64,000 nt of DNA from contig NZ_NOJZ02000002.1 in NCBI RefSeq assembly GCF_002251085.2, forward strand, positions 96,542 to 160,541, read 5' to 3'. Below the pieces are notes generated by a model that saw only the letters and a program-made list of their open reading frames with translations, had not been told where the DNA came from and searched no databases. Positions within the stretch are counted from its first letter, which is position 1. Each line of letters begins with the position of its first letter. Positions 8,924 through 17,982 of the stretch are shown here, piece after piece. A program made the position numbers and the translations under genes. The stretch comes from Romboutsia maritimum (lineage in GTDB: Bacteria; Bacillota; Clostridia; Peptostreptococcales; Peptostreptococcaceae).

Positions 8924-10615
8924 ATGAATAAAAATAGGATAAGTGAAAAATCTTATTTTTTAATTTATCAAGGGGATATAGAAAAAGCTTTAAAAGAAAA
9001 TGGAATAAGTGAATTTATGGTTTTAAATTCTAAATTAGCAGTAATATATGTTCCACTGGATTTTAATGAAGCTAAATTAAATGATATAGTAGAAGTTGCT
9101 TGGTGGAATGAATCAATTCCAATGAGTTCTTTAATAGATATAACAAATAATCTAGAGACAGGTGAGACAGTAACTAGAGCAGCAGGAACAGAATATGTAT
9201 ATAATAATCCGTATATTAATATTTCAGGAAAGGGAATTATAATTGCAGTCATAGATTCGGGAATAGATTATTTACATCCTGATTTTATAAAAGATGATGG
9301 AACTAGTAAAATAATTAGTATATGGGATCAAGAAAGTGACAAAGGCAATATTCCAGAAGGATTTATATTTGGAAGTGAATTTAGTAATTCTCAAATAAAT
9401 GAAGCAATAAAAGAAAATAATGGGAATCTAAGTGTAGATAATATAGGTACGGGTACGATAGCTGCAGGAATTTTAGTTGGTGCAGGAAATATTAATCCTT
9501 TGTATAAAGGTGTGGCAATAGGAGCAGAATTAGTAGTAGTTAAATTAAGAGAATATATTGGAACATTTTATAAAGATAAAATTAATTATACATCAACAGA
9601 TTTTTATGCTGCAATAACATATGTACTATCAATAGCAAAAGTGGAAAATAAACCAATAATAATAAATTTTACAATTGGAGGTAGATCAGGAACAGTTTTA
9701 GATGCATCTATTATAGATACTTATGATGATTTGGGCAAAGCAGGGGTAGTTGTAGTAAGTGGAGCTGGAAATCAAGGAAATACAGATGTTCATTTTTCAG
9801 GAAGTTTTAATAATTTAAATCAAGCAGAAGATATTATTATCCAAGTTGGTGAAGATTATGCGCTTGATATTATTTTAAATAATAGAGGACCAGATAAAAT
9901 AAAAGGTATGGTAATAGCTCCATCAGGAGAGATGAGTAAGGTTGCAATATATTCACCGGATTATTTTATATATAGTGGAAAATTCAATTTAGAAGATACT
10001 ACTTATGATATGAGATATATATATCCGTGGATAGGTTCAGGAAAAGAGCACTTAGAAATAAAATTAAAAAACTTAAAGCCAGGTATATGGACATTTAGAT
10101 TAATGCCAGAATTTATAATAAATGGAAATTATGATGTATACCTTCCTAATAAAAATTTATTATCTGATGATACTAGGTTTTTAGATCCAGATTCTATAGC
10201 AACTGTAACCATTTATGGAGCAAATGATAACGTTATAACTGTTGGAGCTTATAATGATAAAACGGATAGTATGTGGCTAGGATCATCCAAAGGTTCAGCT
10301 GAAGGAACAAGAATTAAACCTGGTGTGGTAGCTCCAGGAATAGATATAATATCAACATATTTAGGAAAAACATACAACACAGGTTCAGGAACAGGTATTA
10401 GTAGTTCTATTGTATGTGGAATACTTGCATTAATAATGGAATATATGATACAACAAACAGAATTATCTAGATTATCTTTATATACAGAAACTTTAAAAAC
10501 ATACTTAATGTTAGGGGCAACAAAAAAAGAAATTTATACCTATCCAAATATTTCACAAGGTTATGGAATAGTTAATTTAAAAAATACAATACAACAAATT
10601 GCAAATATATTATAA
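8924..10615 (+). CDS. cspC: CspC germination pseudoprotease, copy 1
   Basis: A 563-residue S8-family protein with degenerate active site: Asp111 is kept (VIDSGID), His is replaced by Thr176 (IGTGTIAAG) and Ser by Gly491 (GSGTGISSS). C. difficile CspC carries the same substitutions at T170 and G485, a constant offset of six. CspC transmits or gates the bile-acid/co-germinant signal that permits CspB to activate SleC. By the same offset, C. difficile D429, R456 and G457 correspond to Asp435, Thr462 and Arg463 here. This copy therefore lacks the Arg and carries Arg at the position of the G457R specificity allele. ATG start with AGGTGG; probably cotranscribed with cspBA. A near-identical copy follows. 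Confidence 0.93.
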   Translation: MNKNRISEKSYFLIYQGDIEKALKENGISEFMVLNSKLAVIYVPLDFNEAKLNDIVEVAWWNESIPMSSLIDITNNLETGETVTRAAGTEYVYNNPYINISGKGIIIAVIDSGIDYLHPDFIKDDGTSKIISIWDQESDKGNIPEGFIFGSEFSNSQINEAIKENNGNLSVDNIGTGTIAAGILVGAGNINPLYKGVAIGAELVVVKLREYIGTFYKDKINYTSTDFYAAITYVLSIAKVENKPIIINFTIGGRSGTVLDASIIDTYDDLGKAGVVVVSGAGNQGNTDVHFSGSFNNLNQAEDIIIQVGEDYALDIILNNRGPDKIKGMVIAPSGEMSKVAIYSPDYFIYSGKFNLEDTTYDMRYIYPWIGSGKEHLEIKLKNLKPGIWTFRLMPEFIINGNYDVYLPNKNLLSDDTRFLDPDSIATVTIYGANDNVITVGAYNDKTDSMWLGSSKGSAEGTRIKPGVVAPGIDIISTYLGKTYNTGSGTGISSSIVCGILALIMEYMIQQTELSRLSLYTETLKTYLMLGATKKEIYTYPNISQGYGIVNLKNTIQQIANIL

Positions 10616-10640
10616 ATTAGATTTAAGTATTAATTTATAT

Positions 10641-10733
10641 TAGAAGTACTAATATAATATATAAATTATAGTTTTGAATATAAAAATTTAAATGTAAGGG
10701 GTATGTATGACCAGTTTAGGCAGGTGGATTTAA
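10641..10733 (+). pseudogene. Decayed copy of the cspBA 3' end (duplication relic)
   Basis: The spacer between the two cspC genes matches the last ~90 bases of cspBA plus the cspC ribosome-binding site. It keeps GAAGTACTAATATA, AAATTATAGTTTTG, the codons for MYDQFR and the AGGTGGATTTAA leader. Small indels and a lost stop codon (TAG to CAG) show it is no longer coding. It proves that the duplicated unit ran from the tail of cspBA through cspC and that copy 2 is the inserted one. Confidence 0.85.
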
Positions 10734-12425
10734 GTGAATAAGAATAGGATAAGTGAAAAGTCTTATTTTATAATTTATCAAGGGGATATAGAAAAAGCTT
10801 TAAAAGAAAATGGAATTAATGAGTTTATGGTTTTAAATTCTAAATTAGCAGTAATATATGTTCCACTTGATTTTAATGAAGCTAAATTAAATGATATAGT
10901 AGAAGTTGCGTGGTGGAATGAATCAATTCCAATGAGTTCTTTAATAGATATAACAAATAATCTAGAGACAGGTGAGACAGTAACTAGAGCAGCAGGAACA
11001 GAATATGTATATAATAATCCGTATATTAATATTTCAGGAAAGGGAATTATAATTGCAGTCATAGATTCGGGAATAGATTATTTACATCCTGATTTTATAA
11101 AAGATGATGGAACTAGTAAAATAATTAGTATATGGGATCAAGAAAGTGACAAAGGCAATATTCCAGAAGGATTTATATTTGGAAGTGAATTTAGTAATTC
11201 TCAAATAAATGAAGCAATAAAAGAAAATAATGGAAGCCTAAGTGTAGATAATATAGGTACGGGTACAATAGCAGCAGGAATTTTAGTTGGGGGAGGAAGA
11301 ATCAATCCTTTGTATAAAGGTGTAGCAGTAGGAGCAGAATTAGTAGTAGTTAAATTAAGACAATATGTTGGAACATTTTATAAAGATAAAATTAATTATA
11401 CTTCAACTGATTTTTATGCTGCAATAACATATGTACTATCAATAGCAAAAGTGGAAAATAAACCAATAATAATAAATTTTACAATTGGAGGTAGATCAGG
11501 TACAGTTTTAGATGCATCGATGATAGATACTTATGATTCTTTTAGTAAAGCGGGAGTAGTTGTAGTAAGTGGAGCTGGAAATCAAGGAAATACAGATGTC
11601 CATTTTTCAGGAAGTTTTAGTAATGTAAATCAATCAGAAGATATTATTATTCAAGTTAGTGAAGATTATGCTCTTGATATAATTTTAAATACTAGAGGGC
11701 CAGATAAAATAGATGCTATGCTAGTAGCTCCATCAGGAGAGATGAGTAAGGTTGCAAGATATTCACCAGATTATTATGTATATAGCGGGAAATTTAATTT
11801 GGAAGATACTCTTTATGAGATGAGATATATATATCCGTGGATAGGTTCAGGAAAAGAACATCTAGAAATAAAATTAAATAATTTAAAACCTGGTATATGG
11901 ACACTGAGATTAATGCCAGAATTTATTATAAATGGAAATTATGATGTATACCTTCCTAATAAAGATTTATTATCTGATGATACTAGATTTTTAGATCCAG
12001 ATTCTGTAGCAACTGTAACTGTTTATGGAGCAAATGATGGAGTTATAACTGTTGGAACTTATAATGATAAAACTGATAGTATGTGGCTAGGATCATCCAA
12101 AGGTCCAATAGAAGGAAGAGGAATTAAACCGGATATAGTAGCTCCAGGAATAGATATAATATCAACATATTTAGGAAGAACATATAATACAGGATCAGGT
12201 ACAGGGATTAGTAGTTCTATTGTGTGCGGAATACTTGCATTAATAATGGAATATATGATACAACAAACAGAATTATCTAGATTATCTTTATATACAGAAA
12301 CTTTAAAAACATATTTAATGTTAGGGTCAACAAAAAAAGAAATTTATACTTATCCAAATATTTCGCAAGGTTATGGAATAGTTAATTTAAAAAATACGAT
12401 ACAACAAATTTCAAATATACTATAA
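10734..12425 (+). CDS. cspC: CspC germination pseudoprotease, copy 2
   Basis: Same length (563 residues) and same degenerate site as copy 1 (Asp111, Thr176, Gly491). The first ~145 and last ~60 residues are almost identical to copy 1; about 40-50 differences cluster between residues 147 and 467. At the positions equivalent to C. difficile D429-R456-G457 this copy has Asp435, Arg462 and Gly463, that is, the C. difficile-like state, unlike copy 1. It starts with GTG after a CAGGTGG site inherited from the duplication. Expected to act in the spore with CspB, CspA and SleC. Whether both copies are expressed, or whether they form mixed complexes, cannot be seen. Confidence 0.93.
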   Translation: MNKNRISEKSYFIIYQGDIEKALKENGINEFMVLNSKLAVIYVPLDFNEAKLNDIVEVAWWNESIPMSSLIDITNNLETGETVTRAAGTEYVYNNPYINISGKGIIIAVIDSGIDYLHPDFIKDDGTSKIISIWDQESDKGNIPEGFIFGSEFSNSQINEAIKENNGSLSVDNIGTGTIAAGILVGGGRINPLYKGVAVGAELVVVKLRQYVGTFYKDKINYTSTDFYAAITYVLSIAKVENKPIIINFTIGGRSGTVLDASMIDTYDSFSKAGVVVVSGAGNQGNTDVHFSGSFSNVNQSEDIIIQVSEDYALDIILNTRGPDKIDAMLVAPSGEMSKVARYSPDYYVYSGKFNLEDTLYEMRYIYPWIGSGKEHLEIKLNNLKPGIWTLRLMPEFIINGNYDVYLPNKDLLSDDTRFLDPDSVATVTVYGANDGVITVGTYNDKTDSMWLGSSKGPIEGRGIKPDIVAPGIDIISTYLGRTYNTGSGTGISSSIVCGILALIMEYMIQQTELSRLSLYTETLKTYLMLGSTKKEIYTYPNISQGYGIVNLKNTIQQISNIL

Positions 12426-12514
12426 ATTAAATTTAACCACTGATTTAAATAATATGAATTGTAATGAAAAAATTGGTTAAGACTAATATAAAAGATATTT
12501 GAGAGGTGATAAAT

Positions 12515-12709
12515 TTGCGAAATAAAAAAGCACAACCTTTAAGTGGGAAAAATAATAAAAGATTAAAAAAAGGAGTACCTACTAATAATGAAAAAACAGC
12601 TGCATGGGCAGATATTGATAAGTTGCAACCAGAAAGTAAAGTATCAGTTCCATCTTTAGAAAATGTAGTAGAAGCTAAAGATTGGGTAGATAATGGAAGT
12701 AAATTATAA
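12515..12709 (+). CDS. Small DUF3787-like protein
   Basis: A 64-residue basic-then-acidic protein. The start chosen is TTG at 12515, 8 bases after GAGAGG; a GTG at 12506 overlaps that site and is less likely. The core TAAWADIDKLQPESKVSVPS...AKDWVDNG resembles the DUF3787 family of short clostridial proteins with unknown function. It lies 80-90 bases downstream of cspC copy 2 on the same strand and before a terminator, so it may be the last gene of the germination operon. Confidence 0.65.
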   Translation: MRNKKAQPLSGKNNKRLKKGVPTNNEKTAAWADIDKLQPESKVSVPSLENVVEAKDWVDNGSKL

Positions 12710-12726
12710 GATAGATTCTAAATAAT

Positions 12727-12761
12727 GGCTAAAAATATTAGTAAACTAATATTTTTAGCTT
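12727..12761. terminator. Bidirectional terminator
   Basis: A 14-15-bp stem (GGCTAAAAATATTAG with CTAATATTTTTAGCT) and a 4-base loop lie between the convergent small protein and LysM lipoprotein genes. Confidence 0.75.
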
Positions 12762-12791
12762 ATTATTTAGATTTTTTTATCTAAAAAATTA

Positions 12792-13187
12792 TTAATCAGT
12801 TGGGATTGTTAAATATTGACCTGATTTAATTTCATATGTATCAGATACAAGACCTATATTTTCTTTATAAACAACTTTTCTAAAACTTTCTAAATCATCT
12901 ACATCATGATTATATTTCTGTATTATATTATCTATTGTTTCTCCAGCTAAAACTAGATGTTTTGTAAATGTTCTATCCTTCATAACTTTTTTATATGCTT
13001 TTTTATATGATATTTCAGTAATTTTATTAAAAAAAGGTACATTATCTACTAAATATTTATATGAAGTATCTAAACAAGTTATATAATTGTAAAATCCTCC
13101 TTTGAGTACAGTAGAAGTAGATTTATTTTTATCACAAGATGGAGCAATAAATAAAAGGGCTATAAGAAATACTAGTATATATTTCAA
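12792..13187 (-). CDS. LysM-domain putative lipoprotein
   Basis: A 131-residue protein with signal peptide and a possible lipobox ending at Cys18 (FIAPSC; the -3 residue is Ala, so the lipobox is imperfect). Residues about 85-130 form one LysM-like module (LVLAGETIDNIIQKYN ... YEIKSGQYLTIP), which binds peptidoglycan or chitin-like glycans. It lies in the germination cluster on the opposite strand and diverges from sleC. A role in the spore envelope is plausible from position but inferred only. Ribosome-binding site AGGAGG (read on the minus strand) precedes the ATG. Confidence 0.65.
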   Translation of the reverse strand: MKYILVFLIALLFIAPSCDKNKSTSTVLKGGFYNYITCLDTSYKYLVDNVPFFNKITEISYKKAYKKVMKDRTFTKHLVLAGETIDNIIQKYNHDVDDLESFRKVVYKENIGLVSDTYEIKSGQYLTIPTD

Positions 13188-13348
13188 GTTAATACCTCCT
13201 AAAATTTAGTTTATATTTCTTGGTAATTTATGTTTGAATTATATCCAGAATTTATAAATTTTATAATAAGTTGTAAATTAATATATCAAAAAAAAATAAA
13301 AATCATAGTTTAATAGTATAGTTAAAAAAATAAAAAGAAGGTGATTAT

Positions 13349-14611
13349 ATGCAGGATGGATTTTTAACGGTTAGTGTAATAGATTCTCGTACTAATCGAC
13401 CTATTGAAGGTGCAAGTATAAATATATACAATAATGAAGAAAGAAGATCTACTTTATATCAAAACTTAACTACTAATGAATCAGGTCAAGTGACTGGATT
13501 ACAACTTCCAGCGCCTGATTTAAAGTATTCTCAACAACCATCAGAAGTAAGACCATATAGTCAATATACAGTTGAAGCGATTATGAACGGATATGAAACC
13601 ATTATAATAGATGGTTGCCAAATATTACCTACTGTTCAAGCTAGACAGACTATTCCGCTACCGAATAAAGAAAGAAGTAAAATGAGTTACTCTAGACAAA
13701 ATGAAGAAATATATGTAATACCAGAACATACTCTTTTTGGAAAATTTCCACCTAAAATACCTGAAAGTGATTTAAAGCCAATACCACCACCTACTGGATT
13801 TGTTGTTTTAGATTATCCAGTTGTTCCAGAGTTTATAGTTGTTCATGATGGTTTGCCAGAAGATACATCAGCTCCTAATTATTGGATTAGATATAAGGAT
13901 TATATTAAAAATGTCGCTTCTTCAGAGATTTATTCAACTTGGCCAGAGCAAACAATATATGCAAATATAATAGCAATAATATCATTTACATTAAATAGAG
14001 TTTTTACAGAATGGTATAGAAATAAAGGACTTAGTTTTACTATAACTTCATCAACAGCATATGACCATAAATATATGCACAATAGGAATGTATATGATAC
14101 TATAAGTGTAGTTGTAGATGATATTTTTAATACATTTATAAAAAGACCACCTACAGCTAGACAGCCATTATTAGCTCAATACTGTGATGGTCATAACAGT
14201 CAATGTCCAAATCATATGACTCAGTGGGGAAGTAAAGATTTAGGGGATAAAGGAAATGACTATGAAACTATATTAAGATATTTTTATGGAGACAGTATTG
14301 TTTTTGATAAAGCACAAATAGTAAGTGGAGTTCCTGTATCTTTTCCTGGAGAAGTATTAAGTGTTGGTTCTCAAAGTAAATATGTTCAAACTATACAAAA
14401 TCAACTTAATGCAATATCAAACTCATATCCAGCTATACAAAAAGTTAAAGAAGATGGAATTTTTGGAGAAAGTACAGCAGATGCAGTTAAAAAATTTCAA
14501 TCAATATTTGGATTACCTCAAAATGGAAGTGTGGATTTTAAAACATGGTATGAAATATCTAGAGTGTATGTAGCTACTACTAAAATAGCAGAATTAAATC
14601 CTACTATATAA
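13349..14611 (+). CDS. sleC: Spore cortex-lytic enzyme SleC (pro-enzyme)
   Basis: A 420-residue protein beginning MQDGFLTVSVID, the start typical of clostridial SleC. Residues 1-110 form the pre/pro region (a carboxypeptidase-regulatory-like beta domain). Residues about 140-330 form the SpoIID-type lytic transglycosylase domain, with WPEQTIYANIIAI carrying the likely catalytic Glu and the CDGHNSQCPNHMTQWGS loop. Residues about 340-405 form a PG_binding_1 domain (GSQSKYVQTIQNQLN ... EDGIFGESTADAVKKFQ). SleC degrades spore cortex peptidoglycan after its pro-region is removed by CspB. Linkage to csp genes resembles C. perfringens; in C. difficile sleC is unlinked. ATG with AAGGTG. Confidence 0.92.
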   Translation: MQDGFLTVSVIDSRTNRPIEGASINIYNNEERRSTLYQNLTTNESGQVTGLQLPAPDLKYSQQPSEVRPYSQYTVEAIMNGYETIIIDGCQILPTVQARQTIPLPNKERSKMSYSRQNEEIYVIPEHTLFGKFPPKIPESDLKPIPPPTGFVVLDYPVVPEFIVVHDGLPEDTSAPNYWIRYKDYIKNVASSEIYSTWPEQTIYANIIAIISFTLNRVFTEWYRNKGLSFTITSSTAYDHKYMHNRNVYDTISVVVDDIFNTFIKRPPTARQPLLAQYCDGHNSQCPNHMTQWGSKDLGDKGNDYETILRYFYGDSIVFDKAQIVSGVPVSFPGEVLSVGSQSKYVQTIQNQLNAISNSYPAIQKVKEDGIFGESTADAVKKFQSIFGLPQNGSVDFKTWYEISRVYVATTKIAELNPTI

Positions 14612-14701
14612 ATTAGATTAAGTAAAATTATAAAGTAGGTTGACTTAATTTTTATATGTTGGTATAATCTTCTTACAAATTGAAATAATATTAACAATAA
14701 A

Positions 14702-14956
14702 TACTGTGAAGAGACCAGTAAATATAAATGGTAGTTATAGCGAGTTGAGGATGGTGTAAGCTCAATACGGATTTTATATTGAATAACAGCTTGGAGTTTC
14801 TAACCGAAAATTTTTAACAAGTAGGCTTAGACGGTGGGTTCCGTTACAAACCATAAGCATAGCTTAACTAAGAGGTCAAATTTTGACAATTAGGGTGGTA
14901 CCGCGAGAGAGTAATAGCCTTTCGTCCCTTTATGTGGGATGAGGGGCTTTTTTTAA
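14702..14956 (+). ncRNA. T-box riboswitch, asparagine-specific
   Basis: Leader RNA of asnS. It has the conserved T-box AGGGTGGTACCGCG at 14892-14905, a long stem I starting near GAAGAGACCAG, and a specifier loop in which GAAT-AAC-AGCTTGGAG places an Asn codon AAC at 14785-14787. A terminator (GCCTTTCGTCCC... GGGATGAGGGGC plus T run, about 14916-14955) follows. Uncharged tRNA-Asn should stabilise the antiterminator and allow transcription of asnS. Confidence 0.95.
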
Positions 14957-15025
14957 TTCTTTATTTAAGTATAAAATAAATTTTAAAAATGATATATTGT
15001 AATATATCCTAAGGAGGCAAATTAA

Positions 15026-16423
15026 ATGCAAAATGAATTTATAACAGTAAAAGAGTTATATAAAAGTAAAGAGCAATATATAGGTAAAGAAGTAAAAGTA
15101 GCTGGATGGATAAGAACAGCTAGAGGATCTAAGAATTTTGGATTTATAGAATTAAATGATGGAAGTTTCTTTAAAAATATGCAAATAGTTTATGATGAAA
15201 AATTAGAGAACTTTAAAGATATATCTAAATTACCAATAAGTTCATCTGTATTGGTAGAAGGAGAGTTAGTAGCTACAGAAGGTGCTAAGCAACCAGTAGA
15301 AATACATGCAACTAAAATAGTTGTAGAAGGGGAATCAGATAGTTCATACCCACTACAAAAGAAAAGACATACTCTTGAGTATTTAAGAACAATAGCACAC
15401 TTAAGACCAAGAAGTAATACATTCTCAGCAGTATTTAGAGTAAGATCTTTAGCTGCATATGCTATACATAAGTTCTTCCAAGATAGAAACTTCGTATATG
15501 CACATTCTCCTATTATAACAGGAAGTGACTGTGAAGGCGCAGGAGAAATGTTCAGACTTACTACTATGGACTTAAATGATATACCAAAAACTGAAGATGG
15601 AAAAATAGATTATTCTAATGATTTCTTTGGAAAAGAAGCTAATTTAACAGTTAGTGGACAATTAAATGCAGAAATAATGGCTCTTGCATTTAGAAATGTT
15701 TATACATTTGGTCCTACATTTAGAGCTGAAAATTCAAATACAGGAAGACATGCTTCTGAGTTCTGGATGATAGAGCCTGAAATAACTTTTGCAGATCTTG
15801 AAGATAATATGGAACTTGCAGAAGATATGATAAAATATGTTATAAACTACGTTCTTGAAAATGCACCAGAAGAAATGGAATTCTTCAATAGCTTTATAGA
15901 TAAAGGCTTATTTGAAAGATTAAATAATGTAGTAAATTCTGACTTTGTAAGAATAACTTATACTAAAGCAGTTGAATTATTAATAGAATCAGGACATGAG
16001 TTTGAGTATCCAGTTGAGTGGGGATGTGACCTTCAAACTGAACATGAAAGATATATAACAGAACAAATATACAATGCTCCAGTATTTGTAACAGATTATC
16101 CAAAGGATATAAAAGCATTCTATATGAGAATGAATGAAGATGGAAAAACTGTTAGAGCGATGGATTTATTAGTTCCAGGTGTTGGAGAAATAGTTGGTGG
16201 ATCTCAAAGGGAAGAAAGACATGATGTATTATTAGATAGAATAAAAGAAATGAACTTAAACGAGGAAGATTACTGGTGGTATTTAGAACTTAGAAAGTTC
16301 GGAACAGCTACTCACTCAGGATTTGGTTTAGGATTTGAAAGAATAATAATGTATATGACAGGAATGTCTAATATAAGAGACGTAATACCATTCCCAAGAA
16401 CACCTAAGAATGCTGAATTCTAA
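15026..16423 (+). CDS. asnS: Asparagine--tRNA ligase
   Basis: A 465-residue class IIb aminoacyl-tRNA synthetase that charges tRNA-Asn. An N-terminal OB-fold anticodon-binding domain ([26 protein letters not shown], residues ~18-100) is followed by the class II catalytic core. That core shows motif 2 ([25 protein letters not shown]) and motif 3 ([15 protein letters not shown]) near the end. Full length compared with bacterial AsnRS. Start ATG with AAGGAGG. Controlled by the T-box directly upstream and followed by a strong terminator. Confidence 0.97.
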   Translation: MQNEFITVKELYKSKEQYIGKEVKVAGWIRTARGSKNFGFIELNDGSFFKNMQIVYDEKLENFKDISKLPISSSVLVEGELVATEGAKQPVEIHATKIVVEGESDSSYPLQKKRHTLEYLRTIAHLRPRSNTFSAVFRVRSLAAYAIHKFFQDRNFVYAHSPIITGSDCEGAGEMFRLTTMDLNDIPKTEDGKIDYSNDFFGKEANLTVSGQLNAEIMALAFRNVYTFGPTFRAENSNTGRHASEFWMIEPEITFADLEDNMELAEDMIKYVINYVLENAPEEMEFFNSFIDKGLFERLNNVVNSDFVRITYTKAVELLIESGHEFEYPVEWGCDLQTEHERYITEQIYNAPVFVTDYPKDIKAFYMRMNEDGKTVRAMDLLVPGVGEIVGGSQREERHDVLLDRIKEMNLNEEDYWWYLELRKFGTATHSGFGLGFERIIMYMTGMSNIRDVIPFPRTPKNAEF

Positions 16424-16432
16424 TACGAATTT

Positions 16433-16472
16433 AAAGTGAAAAATCTCCTTTTATTAGGAGATTTTTCACTTT
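16433..16472 (+). terminator. Terminator of asnS
   Basis: A 16-bp stem AAAGTGAAAAATCTCC / GGAGATTTTTCACTTT with an 8-base loop, starting a few bases after the asnS stop codon. Confidence 0.85.
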
Positions 16473-16623
16473 ATACAACAATGTATTTTGATTTATTATA
16501 TAATATCAATTAAGAATAAAAGCTAGTAAGTGTTAAATATTAGTTAAATATGTTTAATTAATGTTAATATATGGGTATAATTAAAGTTAAAACAAGTATT
16601 AAGCACGATTATTAGGAGGGAAA

Positions 16624-17805
16624 ATGAAGATTAATTGGAATGGAAAATATACCACAATGTCGGTATATACATTTATAGTAGTTTGCTGCAGTATTATATT
16701 TTATAATATAATATCTCAATTTGATAAATTTTCAGGTAAGATAGGGGAAATAATGGGTATATTCCAGCCATTTATTATTGGATTTGTAATGGCATATCTA
16801 TTAAACTTTATATTGAAATTTTATGAAGAAAAGTTATTAATTAAAGAACAATTTAAAAGTTTTAAAAAAGGTCATAAAAGGGGACTAGGATTATTACTTA
16901 CATATAGTACTGCGCTATTAATAGTAGGCTTATTTATGCAGTTTGTAGTTCCTCAATTAGTAGATAGTGTTTCTGGACTAGTAAATGATATACCTAGGTA
17001 TGCAAAGAATTTAAGTATTCTTGTAGATGATGTAATAAAAAGTAATAAATTTCATATTGATGAACAATATCTAAATATAGCAGTACAAAAACTAAATGAA
17101 CTTGCAGAAGTATTTATGGATATAATTACAAATTTATTTCCTATAATAGGAGATATTCTTAAAACTACAGCATCTAGTATTTGGAATATAATTTTAGGAT
17201 TAATAATTTCTATTTATATGCTAATAGACAAAGAAAATTTTTATGCATTAGGTAAAAAAATGACATTTGCTTTATTTAATGAAAAACATTCTAGTAAAAT
17301 TTTAGAATTAACTCATAGAACTAATAATACATTTGGTAAGTTTCTAAGTGGTAAAATAATAGATTCATCAATAATAGGAGTGTTAACATTTGTAGTACTT
17401 ACTATATTTAAAATGCCATATATATTATTAATATCAGTGATAATAGGAATAACTAATATTATACCGTTCTTTGGACCATTCTTTGGAGCAATTCCATCGG
17501 CTATAATAATATTATTTGTATCTCCTATAAAGGCATTATGGTTTTTATTAATAATAGTAGTAATCCAACAATTAGATGGGAACTTTATAGGACCTAAAAT
17601 TTTAGGAGATTCTATTGGAATATCTGCATTTTGGATACTGTTCTCATTATTAGTAGCAGGAAAAGTTTTAGGATTAGTAGGAATGATAATAGGAGTACCT
17701 TTGTTTGCAGTAATTTACTCTATAATTAAAGATATTATAGAAGCTAAATTAGATAAAAAGGGACTACCTAGTGAGACCTCAGATTATATGAATAAATATG
17801 AATAA
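16624..17805 (+). CDS. AI-2E family transporter, second copy
   Basis: A 393-residue polytopic protein of the same family as 4416-5510: N-terminal hydrophobic pair, amphipathic middle, and a C-terminal membrane block with SGKIIDSSIIGVLTF, ITNIIPFFGPFFGAIPSA and GPKILGDSIGISAFW. It may export a small metabolite or exchange ions; the substrate is not evident. It ends in a short charged tail. ATG preceded by AGGAGGG. Monocistronic: asnS terminator upstream, its own terminator downstream. It is clearly diverged from the other copy, not a recent duplicate. Confidence 0.85.
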   Translation: MKINWNGKYTTMSVYTFIVVCCSIIFYNIISQFDKFSGKIGEIMGIFQPFIIGFVMAYLLNFILKFYEEKLLIKEQFKSFKKGHKRGLGLLLTYSTALLIVGLFMQFVVPQLVDSVSGLVNDIPRYAKNLSILVDDVIKSNKFHIDEQYLNIAVQKLNELAEVFMDIITNLFPIIGDILKTTASSIWNIILGLIISIYMLIDKENFYALGKKMTFALFNEKHSSKILELTHRTNNTFGKFLSGKIIDSSIIGVLTFVVLTIFKMPYILLISVIIGITNIIPFFGPFFGAIPSAIIILFVSPIKALWFLLIIVVIQQLDGNFIGPKILGDSIGISAFWILFSLLVAGKVLGLVGMIIGVPLFAVIYSIIKDIIEAKLDKKGLPSETSDYMNKYE

Positions 17806-17818
17806 TTAATTTGTGAGT

Positions 17819-17861
17819 GGAGTATATAAAAATACAATGTATATGTATTTTTATATACTCC
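17819..17861. terminator. Hairpin terminator
   Basis: A perfect 17-bp inverted repeat GGAGTATATAAAAATAC / GTATTTTTATATACTCC with a 9-base loop, just after the AI-2E family gene. Confidence 0.7.
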
Positions 17862-17982
17862 ATATTTATTTTAACTCATAATTATATTCGTAGTTAAGCT
17901 AGAGTTAAGCATTTTCTGATATAATATAGGAAAACATGGCAATAATACATTGTAATTTTAAAAAATATTTTGGAGGAAGAAT

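Noticed and set aside
8968..9252. 94-codon antisense ORFs present in both cspC copies (also 10778-11062)
   Set aside because: Their conservation simply reflects the recent duplication and gene conversion of the sense gene; no ribosome-binding site.
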